Positions 43,741 to 53,411 of a stretch of DNA of 64,000 nucleotides are shown piece after piece; position 1 is the first letter of the stretch, and every line of letters starts with the position of its first letter. The notes under the pieces are model-generated. The model made no database searches and was not told the DNA's origin. It was given only the letters and a program-made list of their open reading frames with translations. The stretch is taken from contig CANLQK010000004.1 in the NCBI GenBank assembly GCA_947493255.1, positions 124,001-188,000 on the forward strand, read 5' to 3'. This stretch comes from an uncultured Paracoccaceae bacterium. Its GTDB lineage: Bacteria > Pseudomonadota > Alphaproteobacteria > Rhodobacterales > Rhodobacteraceae. The position numbers and the translations under genes were made by a program.

Positions 43741-43773
43741 AAAAAGGCCCATCGCTTCTGCGTGGGCCTTTTA
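43741..43773 (+). terminator. Bidirectional terminator between prfB and the bactofilin gene
   Basis: AAAAGGCCCA pairs with TGGGCCTTTT, with A and T runs outside the stem, so it can stop transcription from both sides. Confidence 0.87.
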
Positions 43774-43795
43774 AAATTAGAACGTGCAAAGGGGA

Positions 43796-44305
43796 TTAGC
43801 CTTTTGCAGCTGCCTTTGGTGCGGCCTTTGTTGTGTTCAGCGGGTCATCCTGACGTTGAACCGAGCCTTCGAAGTGTGCACCAGACTCGATCGCGATTGT
43901 CTTGTGGATGATGTCACCCTCAACACGTGCTGTTGACGTCAGGCGGACCTTAAGGCCACGAACTGTCCCAACGATGCGGCCGTTAACGACAACGTCGTCT
44001 GCCATGCATTCACCGTTTACTGTGGCGCCTTCGCCAACTGTCAGCAGGTGCGCGCGGATATCGCCATCGACCGTACCTTCGATCTGGATGTCGCCAGATG
44101 TTTTCAGGTTCCCTGTGATATGCAGGTCTGTGCTCAGCTGCGAGGCCGGTGGCTTCGCCTTTGGTGCGGAGGACTTGAAGTCACTTGAAGGGGCCGCAGA
44201 CGGGGCAGGGGTGGCAGGGCTGCTGGCTGGCTTAGTTGCCTCGGTTGTGGAGGTTCCAGCGGCAGCAGGTGTGCCAGGCTCATTGATTTTGCTTTTAGAA
44301 AACAT
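43796..44305 (-). CDS. Bactofilin (polymer-forming cytoskeletal protein)
   Basis: A 169-residue bactofilin. The beta-helix core (about 57-150) shows the repeating pattern ITGNLKTSGDIQIEGTVDGDI and VGTVRGLKVRLTSTARVEGDI. It is flanked by an Ala/Pro/Ser-rich start and a short basic end, both disordered, as in the family. Bactofilins form filaments without nucleotides and position wall enzymes. Its first 11 bases overlap the end of the M23 endopeptidase gene upstream, so the two are translated together and may interact. Confidence 0.93.
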   Translation of the reverse strand: MFSKSKINEPGTPAAAGTSTTEATKPASSPATPAPSAAPSSDFKSSAPKAKPPASQLSTDLHITGNLKTSGDIQIEGTVDGDIRAHLLTVGEGATVNGECMADDVVVNGRIVGTVRGLKVRLTSTARVEGDIIHKTIAIESGAHFEGSVQRQDDPLNTTKAAPKAAAKG

Positions 44306-45650
44306 CTTGTCCAGCTCTTATATAGATCATGGGGTTAACAGGGCGACCGCCTACACGGATTTCGTAATGAAGGTGCGGACCGGTTGACCGTCCGGAATTT
44401 CCAATATCACCAATTCGGTCTCCGCGCGAGACTCTTTGTCCAACTTCGACACGAATTCGGTTTTGGTGCGCATATCGTGTCTCGATACCAAACGCATGCT
44501 GTATCTTGACCAAACGTCCATATCCTGAGGACCAGCCCGCAAATGTTACAACACCGTCCGCCGGTGCAACGATTGGCGTGCCGATTGGCGCGGCAAAGTC
44601 AGTACCGTTGTGCATTCTACCCCAACGCATGCCAAAACCGGACGTAAACCGGAAACCTGATGTGACCGGCATGTCGAATGGAATGCGTTCTGCAGCGATG
44701 CGGTACAGGTTCAAACGGTCCATCGAAGACAGGATGCCGTTGGCGCGTGCAGCATCCGGGTCAACTTCGCCACCACGGGTGGAAAACTGGAGCGGGGTCA
44801 GTGGCCCGCCTGTGCCCGAATAGCCACGGCGTACTTCTGACAACACGTTGTCTGGGTTCATGCCTGCTGCGCGGAACATATTGTCCAGCGGTTCCACCGA
44901 GACCGTGAAGGCCTCTTCAAGTTGACGGAAAATCTGGTCGTTACGCTCTTGCAAGAGGCGCAATTCCAGCTCCATCTCGGCTGCGTGGCTCAGTGCGAAT
45001 TCTGCGTCTGATGCGATTTGATCACGTTCGGCAGCGGTTTCGGCCAACGCATCGGCCAACAAATCTACGGTGCCTGATGCGTCCCCGCTCAGTGCAAGGC
45101 CTACTGGGGCGGTGCCGTCGCCGTTGATGGCCGCCTCAAGGGTGGCAACTTGTTCTTCGGCGGCCTGGCGTTCGCCCATTGTCCGGCGCAGGGTTGCTTG
45201 AACAACCTCTAGCCCAGTTTCCAACTCGCGACGGCGATCTTCTGAGCGCAGCAATTCGGATTGCATCAAGGACACTTGATCGAGAGCGGAGGAAAAACGT
45301 TCCTGTGCCGCCACCGCTTCTGTCGCGCGAAGGTCACGTTCTTGAGACAAAGCGTTGAGCCGGTCTTCGTAGGTTGCCTGATCGCGTTGTGCCTGTGCGC
45401 GGAAATTTCCAGCGCCAATACTGTCCATTAAAAGCACGGCAGTAGCGATGATTGTCCAGCTCACGATCACAGCGCTTCCCGCCCAAGCAACAAGCTGTGT
45501 TTCTGGCTTGAGCCGGATAAATCGTGTTTCTGTATCTGACCGCAGGAAAAGGCGTTTCTCAGGGAAACGCTTTTCAAGGGCGACGTGCATTTTGTGTATC
45601 AGTCGTGATTTCACGGTTATGTCCTGATCCCATCCCAAACTCAGATGCAT
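44295..45650 (-). CDS. M23 family cell-wall endopeptidase with coiled coil
   Basis: A 451-residue membrane-anchored protein. A cytoplasmic stretch of about 45 residues is followed by one membrane helix (about 55-75) and a long periplasmic coiled coil (about 85-250). The C-terminal M23 domain (about 325-445) has the zinc ligands in MHNGTDFAAPIGTP and GPHLHYEIRVGG. All visible catalytic residues are present, so it should cut peptidoglycan crosslinks rather than act only as an activator. I start at 45650 (GGGGG before the ATG). The gene overlaps the bactofilin gene; such pairs shape the cell in other proteobacteria. Confidence 0.92.
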   Translation of the reverse strand: MHLSLGWDQDITVKSRLIHKMHVALEKRFPEKRLFLRSDTETRFIRLKPETQLVAWAGSAVIVSWTIIATAVLLMDSIGAGNFRAQAQRDQATYEDRLNALSQERDLRATEAVAAQERFSSALDQVSLMQSELLRSEDRRRELETGLEVVQATLRRTMGERQAAEEQVATLEAAINGDGTAPVGLALSGDASGTVDLLADALAETAAERDQIASDAEFALSHAAEMELELRLLQERNDQIFRQLEEAFTVSVEPLDNMFRAAGMNPDNVLSEVRRGYSGTGGPLTPLQFSTRGGEVDPDAARANGILSSMDRLNLYRIAAERIPFDMPVTSGFRFTSGFGMRWGRMHNGTDFAAPIGTPIVAPADGVVTFAGWSSGYGRLVKIQHAFGIETRYAHQNRIRVEVGQRVSRGDRIGDIGNSGRSTGPHLHYEIRVGGRPVNPMIYIRAGQDVF

Positions 45651-45814
45651 TGCCCCCCACAGCACTGCGTCTTGAACGTGTTAACGACTGGGGGATTCGC
45701 TGACAAGCTATTTGCCCTATTTCTTTCCAAAACAGCAGGGTAGTGAGTCTTTTTGGGCAGCATGTCGCCGATTTGGCGGGCCGAATGCCGGGGCTGTTCA
45801 ACTGGAGGGTGGAA

Positions 45815-46630
45815 TTAGCCCTCAAAGCCTTCTGACAAGGGCCAGTAGAAATCAGGCGGAATGCCTGCTTCGGCGCGCTTTTCTTCGTTGAATGGTGGCT
45901 TGAGAGTGCTGTGGAAATAGCGGTGTACCAGATCGTGAAAAACCGGAGTTGGGTCAAGTCCATCGCGTCCACATAGAAAATGATACCATTTGGACCCATA
46001 GGCGACATGGTGGACCTCTTCGGCATAAATGACGTCAAGCGCGTCGATGGCCATTTGGTCCTTTGCTTGTTTGAAAATTTTGATCATCCCCGGGGTCACG
46101 TCCAACCCGCGAGCCTCCAATACCATTGGAACAACGGCGAGGCGACCAAGGATGTCATCGGCGGTGTCTTCGGCTGCGCGCCACATGCCGGAGTGGGCGG
46201 AAAGTGCACCATAATGACTGCCTTGCGCTTCAAGACAGTCGCACATCATGTTGAAATGTTTGGATTCTTCATCGGCCGATTTAACCCAGTCGTCGTAAAA
46301 CCCGATGGGCATTGGGGTATCTGTGAACCGTGCAATCAGGTCCCAGTGAAGGTCCACAGCGTTTAATTCGATATGCGCGACGGCATGCAATATGGCAATG
46401 CGGCCTTCCGGTGTGCCAGGTTTGCGGCGGGGCACATCGCGTGGATTCAGCAGCACTGGTTCGTCAGGACGCGCGGGCTGCATCGGCGGTGTCGCTGTCC
46501 CGATGTCGGGCGTTTCACCATTCTCCCGTGCCGCCTTCCATTGCGCTGCATAGGAGCGAGATAGGGCAGTTTTGGCACGACCGTCTGCGGTTCGTAGGAC
46601 GTCGTCGGCCATTTGAGCAAGGGGTTTCAT
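45815..46630 (-). CDS. DUF455 family ferritin-like protein
   Basis: A 271-residue cytoplasmic protein. The DUF455 region has several acidic/histidine pairs in helices that resemble a di-iron site: VAHIELNAVDLHWD, ADEESKHFNMMCDCLE and YAEEVHHVAYGSKWY. This suggests a ferritin-like diiron oxygenase or oxidase related to MiaE-type proteins, but the reaction is unknown. The start at 46630 (MKPLAQ) is preferred over 46690; neither has a strong ribosome site. It is followed by about 160 bases without a gene before the M23 peptidase. Confidence 0.88.
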   Translation of the reverse strand: MKPLAQMADDVLRTADGRAKTALSRSYAAQWKAARENGETPDIGTATPPMQPARPDEPVLLNPRDVPRRKPGTPEGRIAILHAVAHIELNAVDLHWDLIARFTDTPMPIGFYDDWVKSADEESKHFNMMCDCLEAQGSHYGALSAHSGMWRAAEDTADDILGRLAVVPMVLEARGLDVTPGMIKIFKQAKDQMAIDALDVIYAEEVHHVAYGSKWYHFLCGRDGLDPTPVFHDLVHRYFHSTLKPPFNEEKRAEAGIPPDFYWPLSEGFEG

Positions 46631-46705
46631 AACATTGGACCTAGCCGCAAGGCGCAGTTGAAAAAAGCGCCAGTGCGCAGAAATGATCAAAAAAACCGCA
46701 AGAGA

Positions 46706-46882
46706 CTACTTCTTGTCTCGTGCGGCTTTCTCTTCTTTAGTCAGCGTTTGGTTCCAAACATTTTTGCTGATCCCAAGTGCAGGATCCAGCGGCTTGGTTT
46801 TACCTTTACTAACTTTGCCGCCTTTGTTCAGGTATTCCTGAATGAGCGCATCGTCGGTTGTTTCTTTGGGCACATGTTTCAT
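46706..46882 (-). CDS. Small basic protein of unknown function
   Basis: A 58-residue, highly charged protein starting MKHVPKETTDDALIQEYLNKGG and ending in TKEEKAARDKK. It has no signal peptide or membrane helix. It looks like a short conserved protein of Rhodobacteraceae without known role. A TTG at 46918 would add 12 residues; I prefer the ATG at 46882, but no Shine-Dalgarno decides. Confidence 0.65.
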   Translation of the reverse strand: MKHVPKETTDDALIQEYLNKGGKVSKGKTKPLDPALGISKNVWNQTLTKEEKAARDKK

Positions 46883-46950
46883 AGGCTTAAGTCTAGGGGA
46901 AACTGTATCTTTGGACAACCTGTTCGGATTTGTACAAATTCTTTGATTGG

Positions 46951-47412
46951 TTAGAGCGCTTCAACCGCCTTGAGCACCTCTTGGACGTGTCCGGGGACTT
47001 TCACTTTTCGCCAAATCTTCGCTATTTTCCCATCGTTGATGAGGAAGGTTGCGCGTTCGATGCCCATGTATTTTTTGCCGTACATATTTTTCTCAACCCA
47101 AACGCCATAACGTTCGCAGACATCGCCTTCTTCATCTGACAGCAAAGCGATTTTTAGGTCGTGTTTGACAATGAATTTTTCATGTTTCGCCACAGGGTCT
47201 TTTGACACGCCCAAAATCGTTGCGCCGGATGCAGCAAAGGCGGAGAGCTGTTCGGTAAAACCGATGGCTTCCTTCGTGCAGCCAGGCGTGTCGTCTTTTG
47301 GGTAGAAGTACAAAACAACAGCGCCTTTGATGTCTGAGAGGGTCACTGTTTCGCCGCCATCACGGGGCAGAGAGACGGATGGGGCTGGCATGCCTTCGGA
47401 GAGGTCTGACAT
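46951..47412 (-). CDS. bcp: Thioredoxin-dependent peroxiredoxin (Bcp/PrxQ)
   Basis: A 153-residue peroxiredoxin that reduces hydrogen peroxide and organic peroxides in the cytoplasm. The peroxidatic cysteine lies in YPKDDTPGCTKEA. A second cysteine in DVCERYGVW is outside the usual CxxxxC helix position for a resolving residue, so the 1-Cys or atypical 2-Cys mode is undecided. Catalytic arginine and fold markers (GIERATFLIN) are present. It diverges from the AsmA-type gene at 47477 with only 64 bases between the starts. Confidence 0.93.
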   Translation of the reverse strand: MSDLSEGMPAPSVSLPRDGGETVTLSDIKGAVVLYFYPKDDTPGCTKEAIGFTEQLSAFAASGATILGVSKDPVAKHEKFIVKHDLKIALLSDEEGDVCERYGVWVEKNMYGKKYMGIERATFLINDGKIAKIWRKVKVPGHVQEVLKAVEAL

Positions 47413-47476
47413 TTGATGTCCTTTCTATGAGCTTTCCTTTTGCGTTCTAGGGCGTGAGCGGCGAATATAAAGGGTA

Positions 47477-50400
47477 ATGACGCAGAGCAGCGAAGAAAAA
47501 ACGCCAAATGAGGCGCAAACAGCGGAAGTTGACGCGGTGATGGAAGGCGACGGTGCGCCGTCCAAGCCCAATAAAACATGGCGTCATGTATGGTTTTGGT
47601 CGCGCGCGGTCATGTTGGTTGTGCTTTTGCCGGTCGTGATGCTGATTATTGCGGGCCTGTTGTTGATTGGGCACGAGGTGACGGCGCCAAGCTGGGTTGT
47701 GCGTGATGTCGAAACTCGTGCGGAAGCCGTTTTGGGCGGAGGGTCGCTGGGGTTTGGGGACATGAAGGTCACCATTGGCGATGATTTACATCCACGGTTG
47801 GTGTTGCACGACGCAGTATTGCGGGACGCTGATGGCGGTATTTTGGCTGAGGTGCCCCGGATTGAGGGGTTGTTATCGCCACGTGGTGCTTTGCAGGGGC
47901 GGGTTCTGGCGCAGGAAGTGCAAATTCACGGAGCACAAATTGCACTGCAGCGGTCCACGGACGGGTCGATTGCGTTTGCGTTTCGCCAAGGTGCCACTGA
48001 AATTGGCGCGGCGGACGGGTTTTTAGGGCTGCTGGACCAAGTTGATCAGGCGTTTGAGGGTGCGGCGTTAGAAGCGTTGGAGCTGGTTCGCGCAGAAGGT
48101 TTGATCATCAATTACACTGATGCCCGTGCTGGCCGGTCTTGGGTGATTGATGGTGGGCGCATTTCACTGGATGTCCGCGATGACACATTGGCATTGCGCG
48201 CGGATATGGCGCTGTTGTCAGGGCGGTCTTATGTGACGTCTGCAGAGTTGACGTACGACAGCCCGCGGGGCAGCCGTGCGGCCACATTGGGGTTGAGCAT
48301 CTCGGATGCAGCAGCGCCCGATATTGCAAGCCAATCACCGATTTTGTCGTGGTTGAGCGTTTTAGATGCGCCAATTTCAGGGTCGATGCGCAGCCAATTG
48401 GATGATGAAGGACTTCCGACGGCTTTGTCAGCGACGTTGCAAATTGGTGAAGGGCAATTGCAACCGACGGCGGCGACAAACCCAGTCCCGTTTCAATCGG
48501 CACAGACCTATCTGACTTATGATCCGATTGCCGAACGGTTGAGTTTCGATTTGATCGAGATCGACAGCGCTTTGGGCCGTGTTTCTGGTTCGGCGCAGAC
48601 TTATTTGCGCGAGTACCGCGACGGGTGGCCCGAGGCCCTTTTGGGTCAAGTTGCTTTGACCGAGGTCGCAGTGACGGGGGGAGACATTTTTGACACCTCC
48701 GTCGCAGTGACAGACACGAGTGCTGACTTCCGTCTGCGCCTTAACCCGTTCACGCTTGATATCGGCGAGGCCGTATTGGTGGCCGATGGGGTGCCGGTGC
48801 GGGCGCGTGGACAGGTTCGCGCCGCTGAAGAGGGGTGGTTGGTCGCGCTTGACGCACAAGCCGAGGAAATTGAAGTCGCGCAGGTTTTGGCATTTTGGCC
48901 TGAAACCGCAGCAGAACGGACGCGATCGTGGTTAGGGAATAACCTTAAGCAGGGGACGTTGCGCGATGTAACATTTGCGTTGCGCGGGCAGGCAGACCAA
49001 AAGCCATCGATCGCTTTATCAACAGAGTTTTTGGGTGCTGAATTGGTGTTCATGCCCTCATTGCCACCGATTGAAGCGGCGCATGGGACGTTGTCAATTA
49101 TCGGGAAGCGGTTGGCGGTGGACGTGAACAGCGGGCATGTTGCGGCCCCGCAAGGGGGGCATATTGGGTTGGGTGGGAGCACATTTGTTATTCCTGAAAC
49201 CCGCCCAAGGGCACCGGCTGAGATTGAACTGGAATTAGAAGGTGGTGTTACAGCCGTGATGTCGTTGCTCAATCTTGAGCCATTTTCAGTCCTACGTGAT
49301 TCAGACTTACCCGAAAGTTTTGCCCAAGGGCAGGCCAGCATTGTTGCAGAGATTAACACACCATTGGGGCGTGATGTAACGCCTGAGGAACGTGAGTGGT
49401 CAGCGACCGCGACGGTGCGCAATGTAAGGTCCAGTATCCTAATCCCCGATCAGGTGCTTACGGCGTCGCGCGTGCAGGTGCGGGTTGACCCTGACAGTTT
49501 GGTCGTCTCGGGGCCGATGCAGGTTGGGGATGTAGGGGCGACGGCCACGTTTTCGCGGGCTTTGGGGGCGGGGTCAGAAGGGACTGCGCGGGTCGAGGCG
49601 GACGTCACAATTGGGCCCGCATTTTTGCAAACGTTTAATGTGAATTTGCCTTCGGGGATGGTAACAGGCGAAGGGCCAGCGCGGATAGAACTGGACCTGG
49701 GCAACCCTGCGGCGCCGAATTTCACACTAACGTCGAACCTGCGCGGGATCGGGCTGTCGTTGGCGGGTGTTGGATGGTCGAAGGCGCGATCGTCGACGGG
49801 TGCGTTGACGGTTGAGGGCCAATTGGGCGGCACACCACGGATAGACCGTCTTTCGATTAGCGCACCGGGGTTGGAAACCAGCGGGACAATTGCATTGGCA
49901 GATGGTGGCGGACTACAACGCGCTGCGTTTGAAAACGTACGTTTAGGGGGATGGTTGAGCGCGCCTGTGGTTTTGATTGGACGCGGACCTGGGCGCGCGG
50001 CCGAGGTCCAGATCGCCGGTGGGTCGCTTGATTTACGGTCAGCGAGTTTTGGCGGCAGTGGAGGTGGCGGCGGCGAAGGCGGACCACTGGATATTGCGTT
50101 GGATCGGTTACGGATTACGGATTCGATTGTGATCGATAATTTTCGTGGGCAATTTACATCTACTGGCGGGTTCCAAGGAGATTTCACAGGTGACGTGAAT
50201 GGTGCTGCACCGGTGCGTGGGACGTTAGTTCCGGTTCAGGGGCAGTCGGCGGTTCGCGTCGCAACGGATGATGCGGGTGCATTGTTGCGGGCGACGGGGT
50301 TGCTTGCAGGCGCACTGAACGGATCGCTTCAGTTGACCCTAATTCCGACGGGGGCAGAAGGCACATATGACGGCACGGTTGTCGGGAACGATTTACGGGT

Positions 50401-50818
50401 GCGGGACGTCCCGACGTTAGCCCGTTTGCTCGACGCGGTTTCCGTTGTTGGGTTGTTGACCCAACTTGATGGGCAGGGATTGATGTTTGGGGATGTGGAA
50501 GCAAAATTTAGACTAACCCCAAGCCAAGTGATCGTAACCCAATCGAGCGCCGTTGGCCCGTCGATCGGGATTTCGATGGATGGTGTGTATTCGCAAACTC
50601 AAAAGGTTGTTGATTTTCAGGGAGTTGTGTCCCCATTCTATTTAATAAATGGGATTGGGTCGATATTTACGCGTCAGGGCGAAGGGCTGATTGGATTCAA
50701 TTTCAACATGCGGGGTTCCGTTGACAATCCGCAAGTTTCGGTCAATCCGCTGTCTGCATTAACGCCTGGTATGTTCCGAGAGATTTTCAGGCGTGCGCCC
50801 CCGACTGTGGATCAATAG
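47477..50818 (+). CDS. Large AsmA/YhdP-type membrane-anchored protein
   Basis: A 1113-residue protein. After a polar start, one membrane helix (about 44-68) anchors a long periplasmic region rich in beta strands. A DUF3971-type segment lies in the middle and an AsmA_2-type segment at the end (VRDVPTLARLLDAVSVVGLLTQLDGQGLMF region). Proteins with this layout (YhdP, TamB relatives) form lipid-carrying bridges between inner and outer membranes. A glycine-rich stretch GGSGGGGGEGG near residue 860 is a local curiosity. queA follows after nine bases, so the two are one operon. Confidence 0.88.
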   Translation: MTQSSEEKTPNEAQTAEVDAVMEGDGAPSKPNKTWRHVWFWSRAVMLVVLLPVVMLIIAGLLLIGHEVTAPSWVVRDVETRAEAVLGGGSLGFGDMKVTIGDDLHPRLVLHDAVLRDADGGILAEVPRIEGLLSPRGALQGRVLAQEVQIHGAQIALQRSTDGSIAFAFRQGATEIGAADGFLGLLDQVDQAFEGAALEALELVRAEGLIINYTDARAGRSWVIDGGRISLDVRDDTLALRADMALLSGRSYVTSAELTYDSPRGSRAATLGLSISDAAAPDIASQSPILSWLSVLDAPISGSMRSQLDDEGLPTALSATLQIGEGQLQPTAATNPVPFQSAQTYLTYDPIAERLSFDLIEIDSALGRVSGSAQTYLREYRDGWPEALLGQVALTEVAVTGGDIFDTSVAVTDTSADFRLRLNPFTLDIGEAVLVADGVPVRARGQVRAAEEGWLVALDAQAEEIEVAQVLAFWPETAAERTRSWLGNNLKQGTLRDVTFALRGQADQKPSIALSTEFLGAELVFMPSLPPIEAAHGTLSIIGKRLAVDVNSGHVAAPQGGHIGLGGSTFVIPETRPRAPAEIELELEGGVTAVMSLLNLEPFSVLRDSDLPESFAQGQASIVAEINTPLGRDVTPEEREWSATATVRNVRSSILIPDQVLTASRVQVRVDPDSLVVSGPMQVGDVGATATFSRALGAGSEGTARVEADVTIGPAFLQTFNVNLPSGMVTGEGPARIELDLGNPAAPNFTLTSNLRGIGLSLAGVGWSKARSSTGALTVEGQLGGTPRIDRLSISAPGLETSGTIALADGGGLQRAAFENVRLGGWLSAPVVLIGRGPGRAAEVQIAGGSLDLRSASFGGSGGGGGEGGPLDIALDRLRITDSIVIDNFRGQFTSTGGFQGDFTGDVNGAAPVRGTLVPVQGQSAVRVATDDAGALLRATGLLAGALNGSLQLTLIPTGAEGTYDGTVVGNDLRVRDVPTLARLLDAVSVVGLLTQLDGQGLMFGDVEAKFRLTPSQVIVTQSSAVGPSIGISMDGVYSQTQKVVDFQGVVSPFYLINGIGSIFTRQGEGLIGFNFNMRGSVDNPQVSVNPLSALTPGMFREIFRRAPPTVDQ

Positions 50819-50827
50819 GATCGGCCT

Positions 50828-51874
50828 ATGAAACTAAGCGATTTTGACTTTGAACTGCCCGAAACCTTGATTGCGGTGCGGCCAGCGAGGCCGCGAACAT
50901 CTGCCAAATTGTTGGTCGCAGAGGGCGGCGCTACACGAGACATGACTGTAGCCGATTTGGGTGAGGTTTTGCGTGCCGGTGACCGGCTGGTGTTGAACGA
51001 TACCAAAGTAATTCCGGCGCGCTTGTTCGGGACACGCACCCGCGAGACGGCAGATGGGAATGGCGTCGCCAAAATTGAAGTGACTTTACTAGAACCGCAG
51101 GCAAACGGGACTTGGGGCGCCTTGGTTAAACCGCTGCGCAAGATGAAAGAAGGCGAGTACATTGTGTTTTCACCGGAATTGCGCGCGACGTTTAGAGGGC
51201 GCGAAGACACAACCGCTTATCTGGAGTTTAACCTGACAGGTGATGATTTTGATGCCGCGCTGAACGCGGCGGGTGCGATGCCATTGCCCCCCTATATTGC
51301 CGCCAAACGCGCAGCTGATGATCAAGACAAAACGGATTACCAAACGGTTTGGGCTGAACATGCCGGCGCCGTGGCTGCCCCCACGGCGTCGTTGCACTTT
51401 GAGCAATGGTTGCTGGACGAGCTGGCGTCGATGGGCGTTACATTTACCAATGTGACGTTACATGTTGGCGCAGGGACGTTTTTGCCAGTGAAGGTGGATG
51501 ATGTGTCCGAACATAAAATGCACGCGGAATGGGGGCAGGTTTCCGCGCAGGCGGCGCAAGAGATAATGACGACCAAAGCGGAGGGTGGTCGGGTTATCCC
51601 TGTGGGGACAACGGCCTTGCGGTTGGTTGAAAGCGCGGGGCGGGATGGCACATTGCGGGCTTGGAAGGGCGAAACAGATATTTTCATCACACCCGGATTT
51701 GAATTTCAAATCGCGGATGGGTTGATGACAAATTTTCACCTGCCAAAATCGACATTGATGATGCTGGTCAGTGCCTTAATGGGCGTTGAGCGTATTCGCG
51801 AAATTTACAGTTATGCGATTGAGAACGACTATCGGTTTTTCAGCTACGGGGATAGTTCGATCCTGTTGCCTTAG
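50828..51874 (+). CDS. queA: S-adenosylmethionine:tRNA ribosyltransferase-isomerase
   Basis: A 348-residue enzyme that transfers ribose from SAM to preQ1 in tRNA to give epoxyqueuosine. Signatures are [19 protein letters not shown] at the start, [30 protein letters not shown] and [14 protein letters not shown]. Length is normal. AGGA precedes the ATG. It acts after Tgt (13836), which is 37 kb away. It is joined to the AsmA-type gene upstream rather than to other queuosine genes. Confidence 0.97.
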   Translation: MKLSDFDFELPETLIAVRPARPRTSAKLLVAEGGATRDMTVADLGEVLRAGDRLVLNDTKVIPARLFGTRTRETADGNGVAKIEVTLLEPQANGTWGALVKPLRKMKEGEYIVFSPELRATFRGREDTTAYLEFNLTGDDFDAALNAAGAMPLPPYIAAKRAADDQDKTDYQTVWAEHAGAVAAPTASLHFEQWLLDELASMGVTFTNVTLHVGAGTFLPVKVDDVSEHKMHAEWGQVSAQAAQEIMTTKAEGGRVIPVGTTALRLVESAGRDGTLRAWKGETDIFITPGFEFQIADGLMTNFHLPKSTLMMLVSALMGVERIREIYSYAIENDYRFFSYGDSSILLP

Positions 51875-51985
51875 TGTTTAGGGGCCGCCTTTTCGAGCGA
51901 TAGCCGCATAACGATACTGTTGGCGTGGTGGTGTCCTTCGGCTAATTCTTGCTGTTGTTATGGGTGGTCTTAAAACGACTCATTG

Positions 51986-52024
51986 CACGCGTCGCGTGTC
52001 GCCTTTAGGGGCGAAATCTAAAGG
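51986..52024 (+). repeat. Two inverted repeats in the leader of the MFS gene
   Basis: CACGCG-T-CGCGTG (51986-51998) is followed by CCTTTAG-N9-CTAAAGG (52002-52024). They lie 47-85 bases before the MFS start, in a 197-base gap after queA, and could be operator or leader structures. Confidence 0.45.
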
Positions 52025-52071
52025 GGGTTAAGCGACTATCTCTCTATGGTTTCGGCTTAAAGGATTGGCCA

Positions 52072-53352
52072 ATGATCAAGGTTTTCTTCGCGTCTTGGGC
52101 GCTGTTTTTAGGCATGTTCATGTTAATGGTCGGCAACGGGCTTCAGGGCACGTTGCTGGGTGTGCGTGGTAGTATTGAGAATTTTTCGACGTTCGAGATG
52201 TCGATCATCATGTCGGCGTATTTTGTGGGGTTCTTGGGCGGATCGCAGCTGGCGCCGGGGATGATCCGAAGGGTTGGACATGTGCGGGTCTTTGCGGCGT
52301 TGGGGTCGACGATTTCGGCGGTGTTGATCTTGTATCCGGTGTTGACCGAAGTATGGGCATGGACGCTAGGGCGTGTTGTGATCGGGTTCTGCTTTTCGGG
52401 TGTGTATGTGACTGCGGAAAGCTGGCTGAACAACGCGTCGACAAACGAAAACCGCGGGCAGTCCTTATCCGTTTACATGTTGGCGCAGATGAGCGGGATC
52501 GTCGTGGCGCAAGGTATTCTGAGCGTCGGTGATGCAAGCGGGTATACGTTGTTCATCATCCCTTCCGTCTTGGTGTCCTTGGCGTTTGCACCCATTTTAT
52601 TGTCGGTTCAGCCAACACCCGCGTTCGAAGCGACAAAGCCGATGCGGATACGCAACCTGATTGAAGCATCGCCTTTTGCGTCCGTAGGCATGTTTTTATT
52701 GGGTGGTGTGTTTGCCGCCCAATTCGGGATGACCGCTGTTTACGGGACGCAGGCAGGGCTTTCGATTGCACAGATTTCAGTCTTGGTATCTGTGATTTAT
52801 GTTGCGGCGTTGGTTGCACAATATCCTATTGGTTGGCTGTCTGACCGGATGGACCGCCGTTGGTTGATCATTATTGTTGCGGCCATTGGAGCAGGCGGCG
52901 CGGCGGCGGCCTGGGTAAGCGGGGGTGACTTTAGGGTGCTCTTGTTTGGTGCCGCGCTTGTCGGTGGGTCGTCTAACCCGTTGTATGCGCTTTATATTGC
53001 TTATGCGAATGACTTTCTGGAACATGACGAAATGCCGGCGGCGTCGGCTGGGTTTATTTTCATCAATGGGGTTGGGGCCATTATGGGCCCAGTGCTGATT
53101 GGTTGGATCATGGGGCAGTTCGGCGAGGCTGCGTTTTGGGCCGTTGTTACCGTGTTGATGTCGGCCATGGTTGGGTACGGTTTGATCCGTGTCTTGCAGC
53201 GGCCAAGCGACATTTCGGTGGACGATCAGGTTTCTTATTCTCCGGTAATGGCGAACGCATCGCCTGTTGCGATGGAGGTCGCGCAAGAAATTTACATCGA
53301 GACCGAGTTGGAAGAGCAGGCCGAGGAAGATGAAGGCCAATCTGATCGCTGA
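52072..53352 (+). CDS. MFS transporter (YcaD-like)
   Basis: A 426-residue inner-membrane transporter with twelve hydrophobic helices. The first half contains LGRVVIGFCFSGVYVTAESWLNN, which is typical of the YcaD-like group, and the second half has YPIGWLSDRMDRRWL, the conserved cytoplasmic loop of the superfamily. An acidic C-terminal tail of about 40 residues follows the last helix. The substrate is unknown. The leader contains two inverted repeats. It is followed by the DUF924 gene after 59 bases and may be transcribed with it. Confidence 0.9.
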   Translation: MIKVFFASWALFLGMFMLMVGNGLQGTLLGVRGSIENFSTFEMSIIMSAYFVGFLGGSQLAPGMIRRVGHVRVFAALGSTISAVLILYPVLTEVWAWTLGRVVIGFCFSGVYVTAESWLNNASTNENRGQSLSVYMLAQMSGIVVAQGILSVGDASGYTLFIIPSVLVSLAFAPILLSVQPTPAFEATKPMRIRNLIEASPFASVGMFLLGGVFAAQFGMTAVYGTQAGLSIAQISVLVSVIYVAALVAQYPIGWLSDRMDRRWLIIIVAAIGAGGAAAAWVSGGDFRVLLFGAALVGGSSNPLYALYIAYANDFLEHDEMPAASAGFIFINGVGAIMGPVLIGWIMGQFGEAAFWAVVTVLMSAMVGYGLIRVLQRPSDISVDDQVSYSPVMANASPVAMEVAQEIYIETELEEQAEEDEGQSDR

Positions 53353-53411
53353 CTGTTGTAAGCCGAGCCTGTTTCTGAGACCGTATTAGAGGGCAGCTAG
53401 AGGAGGCCGGC

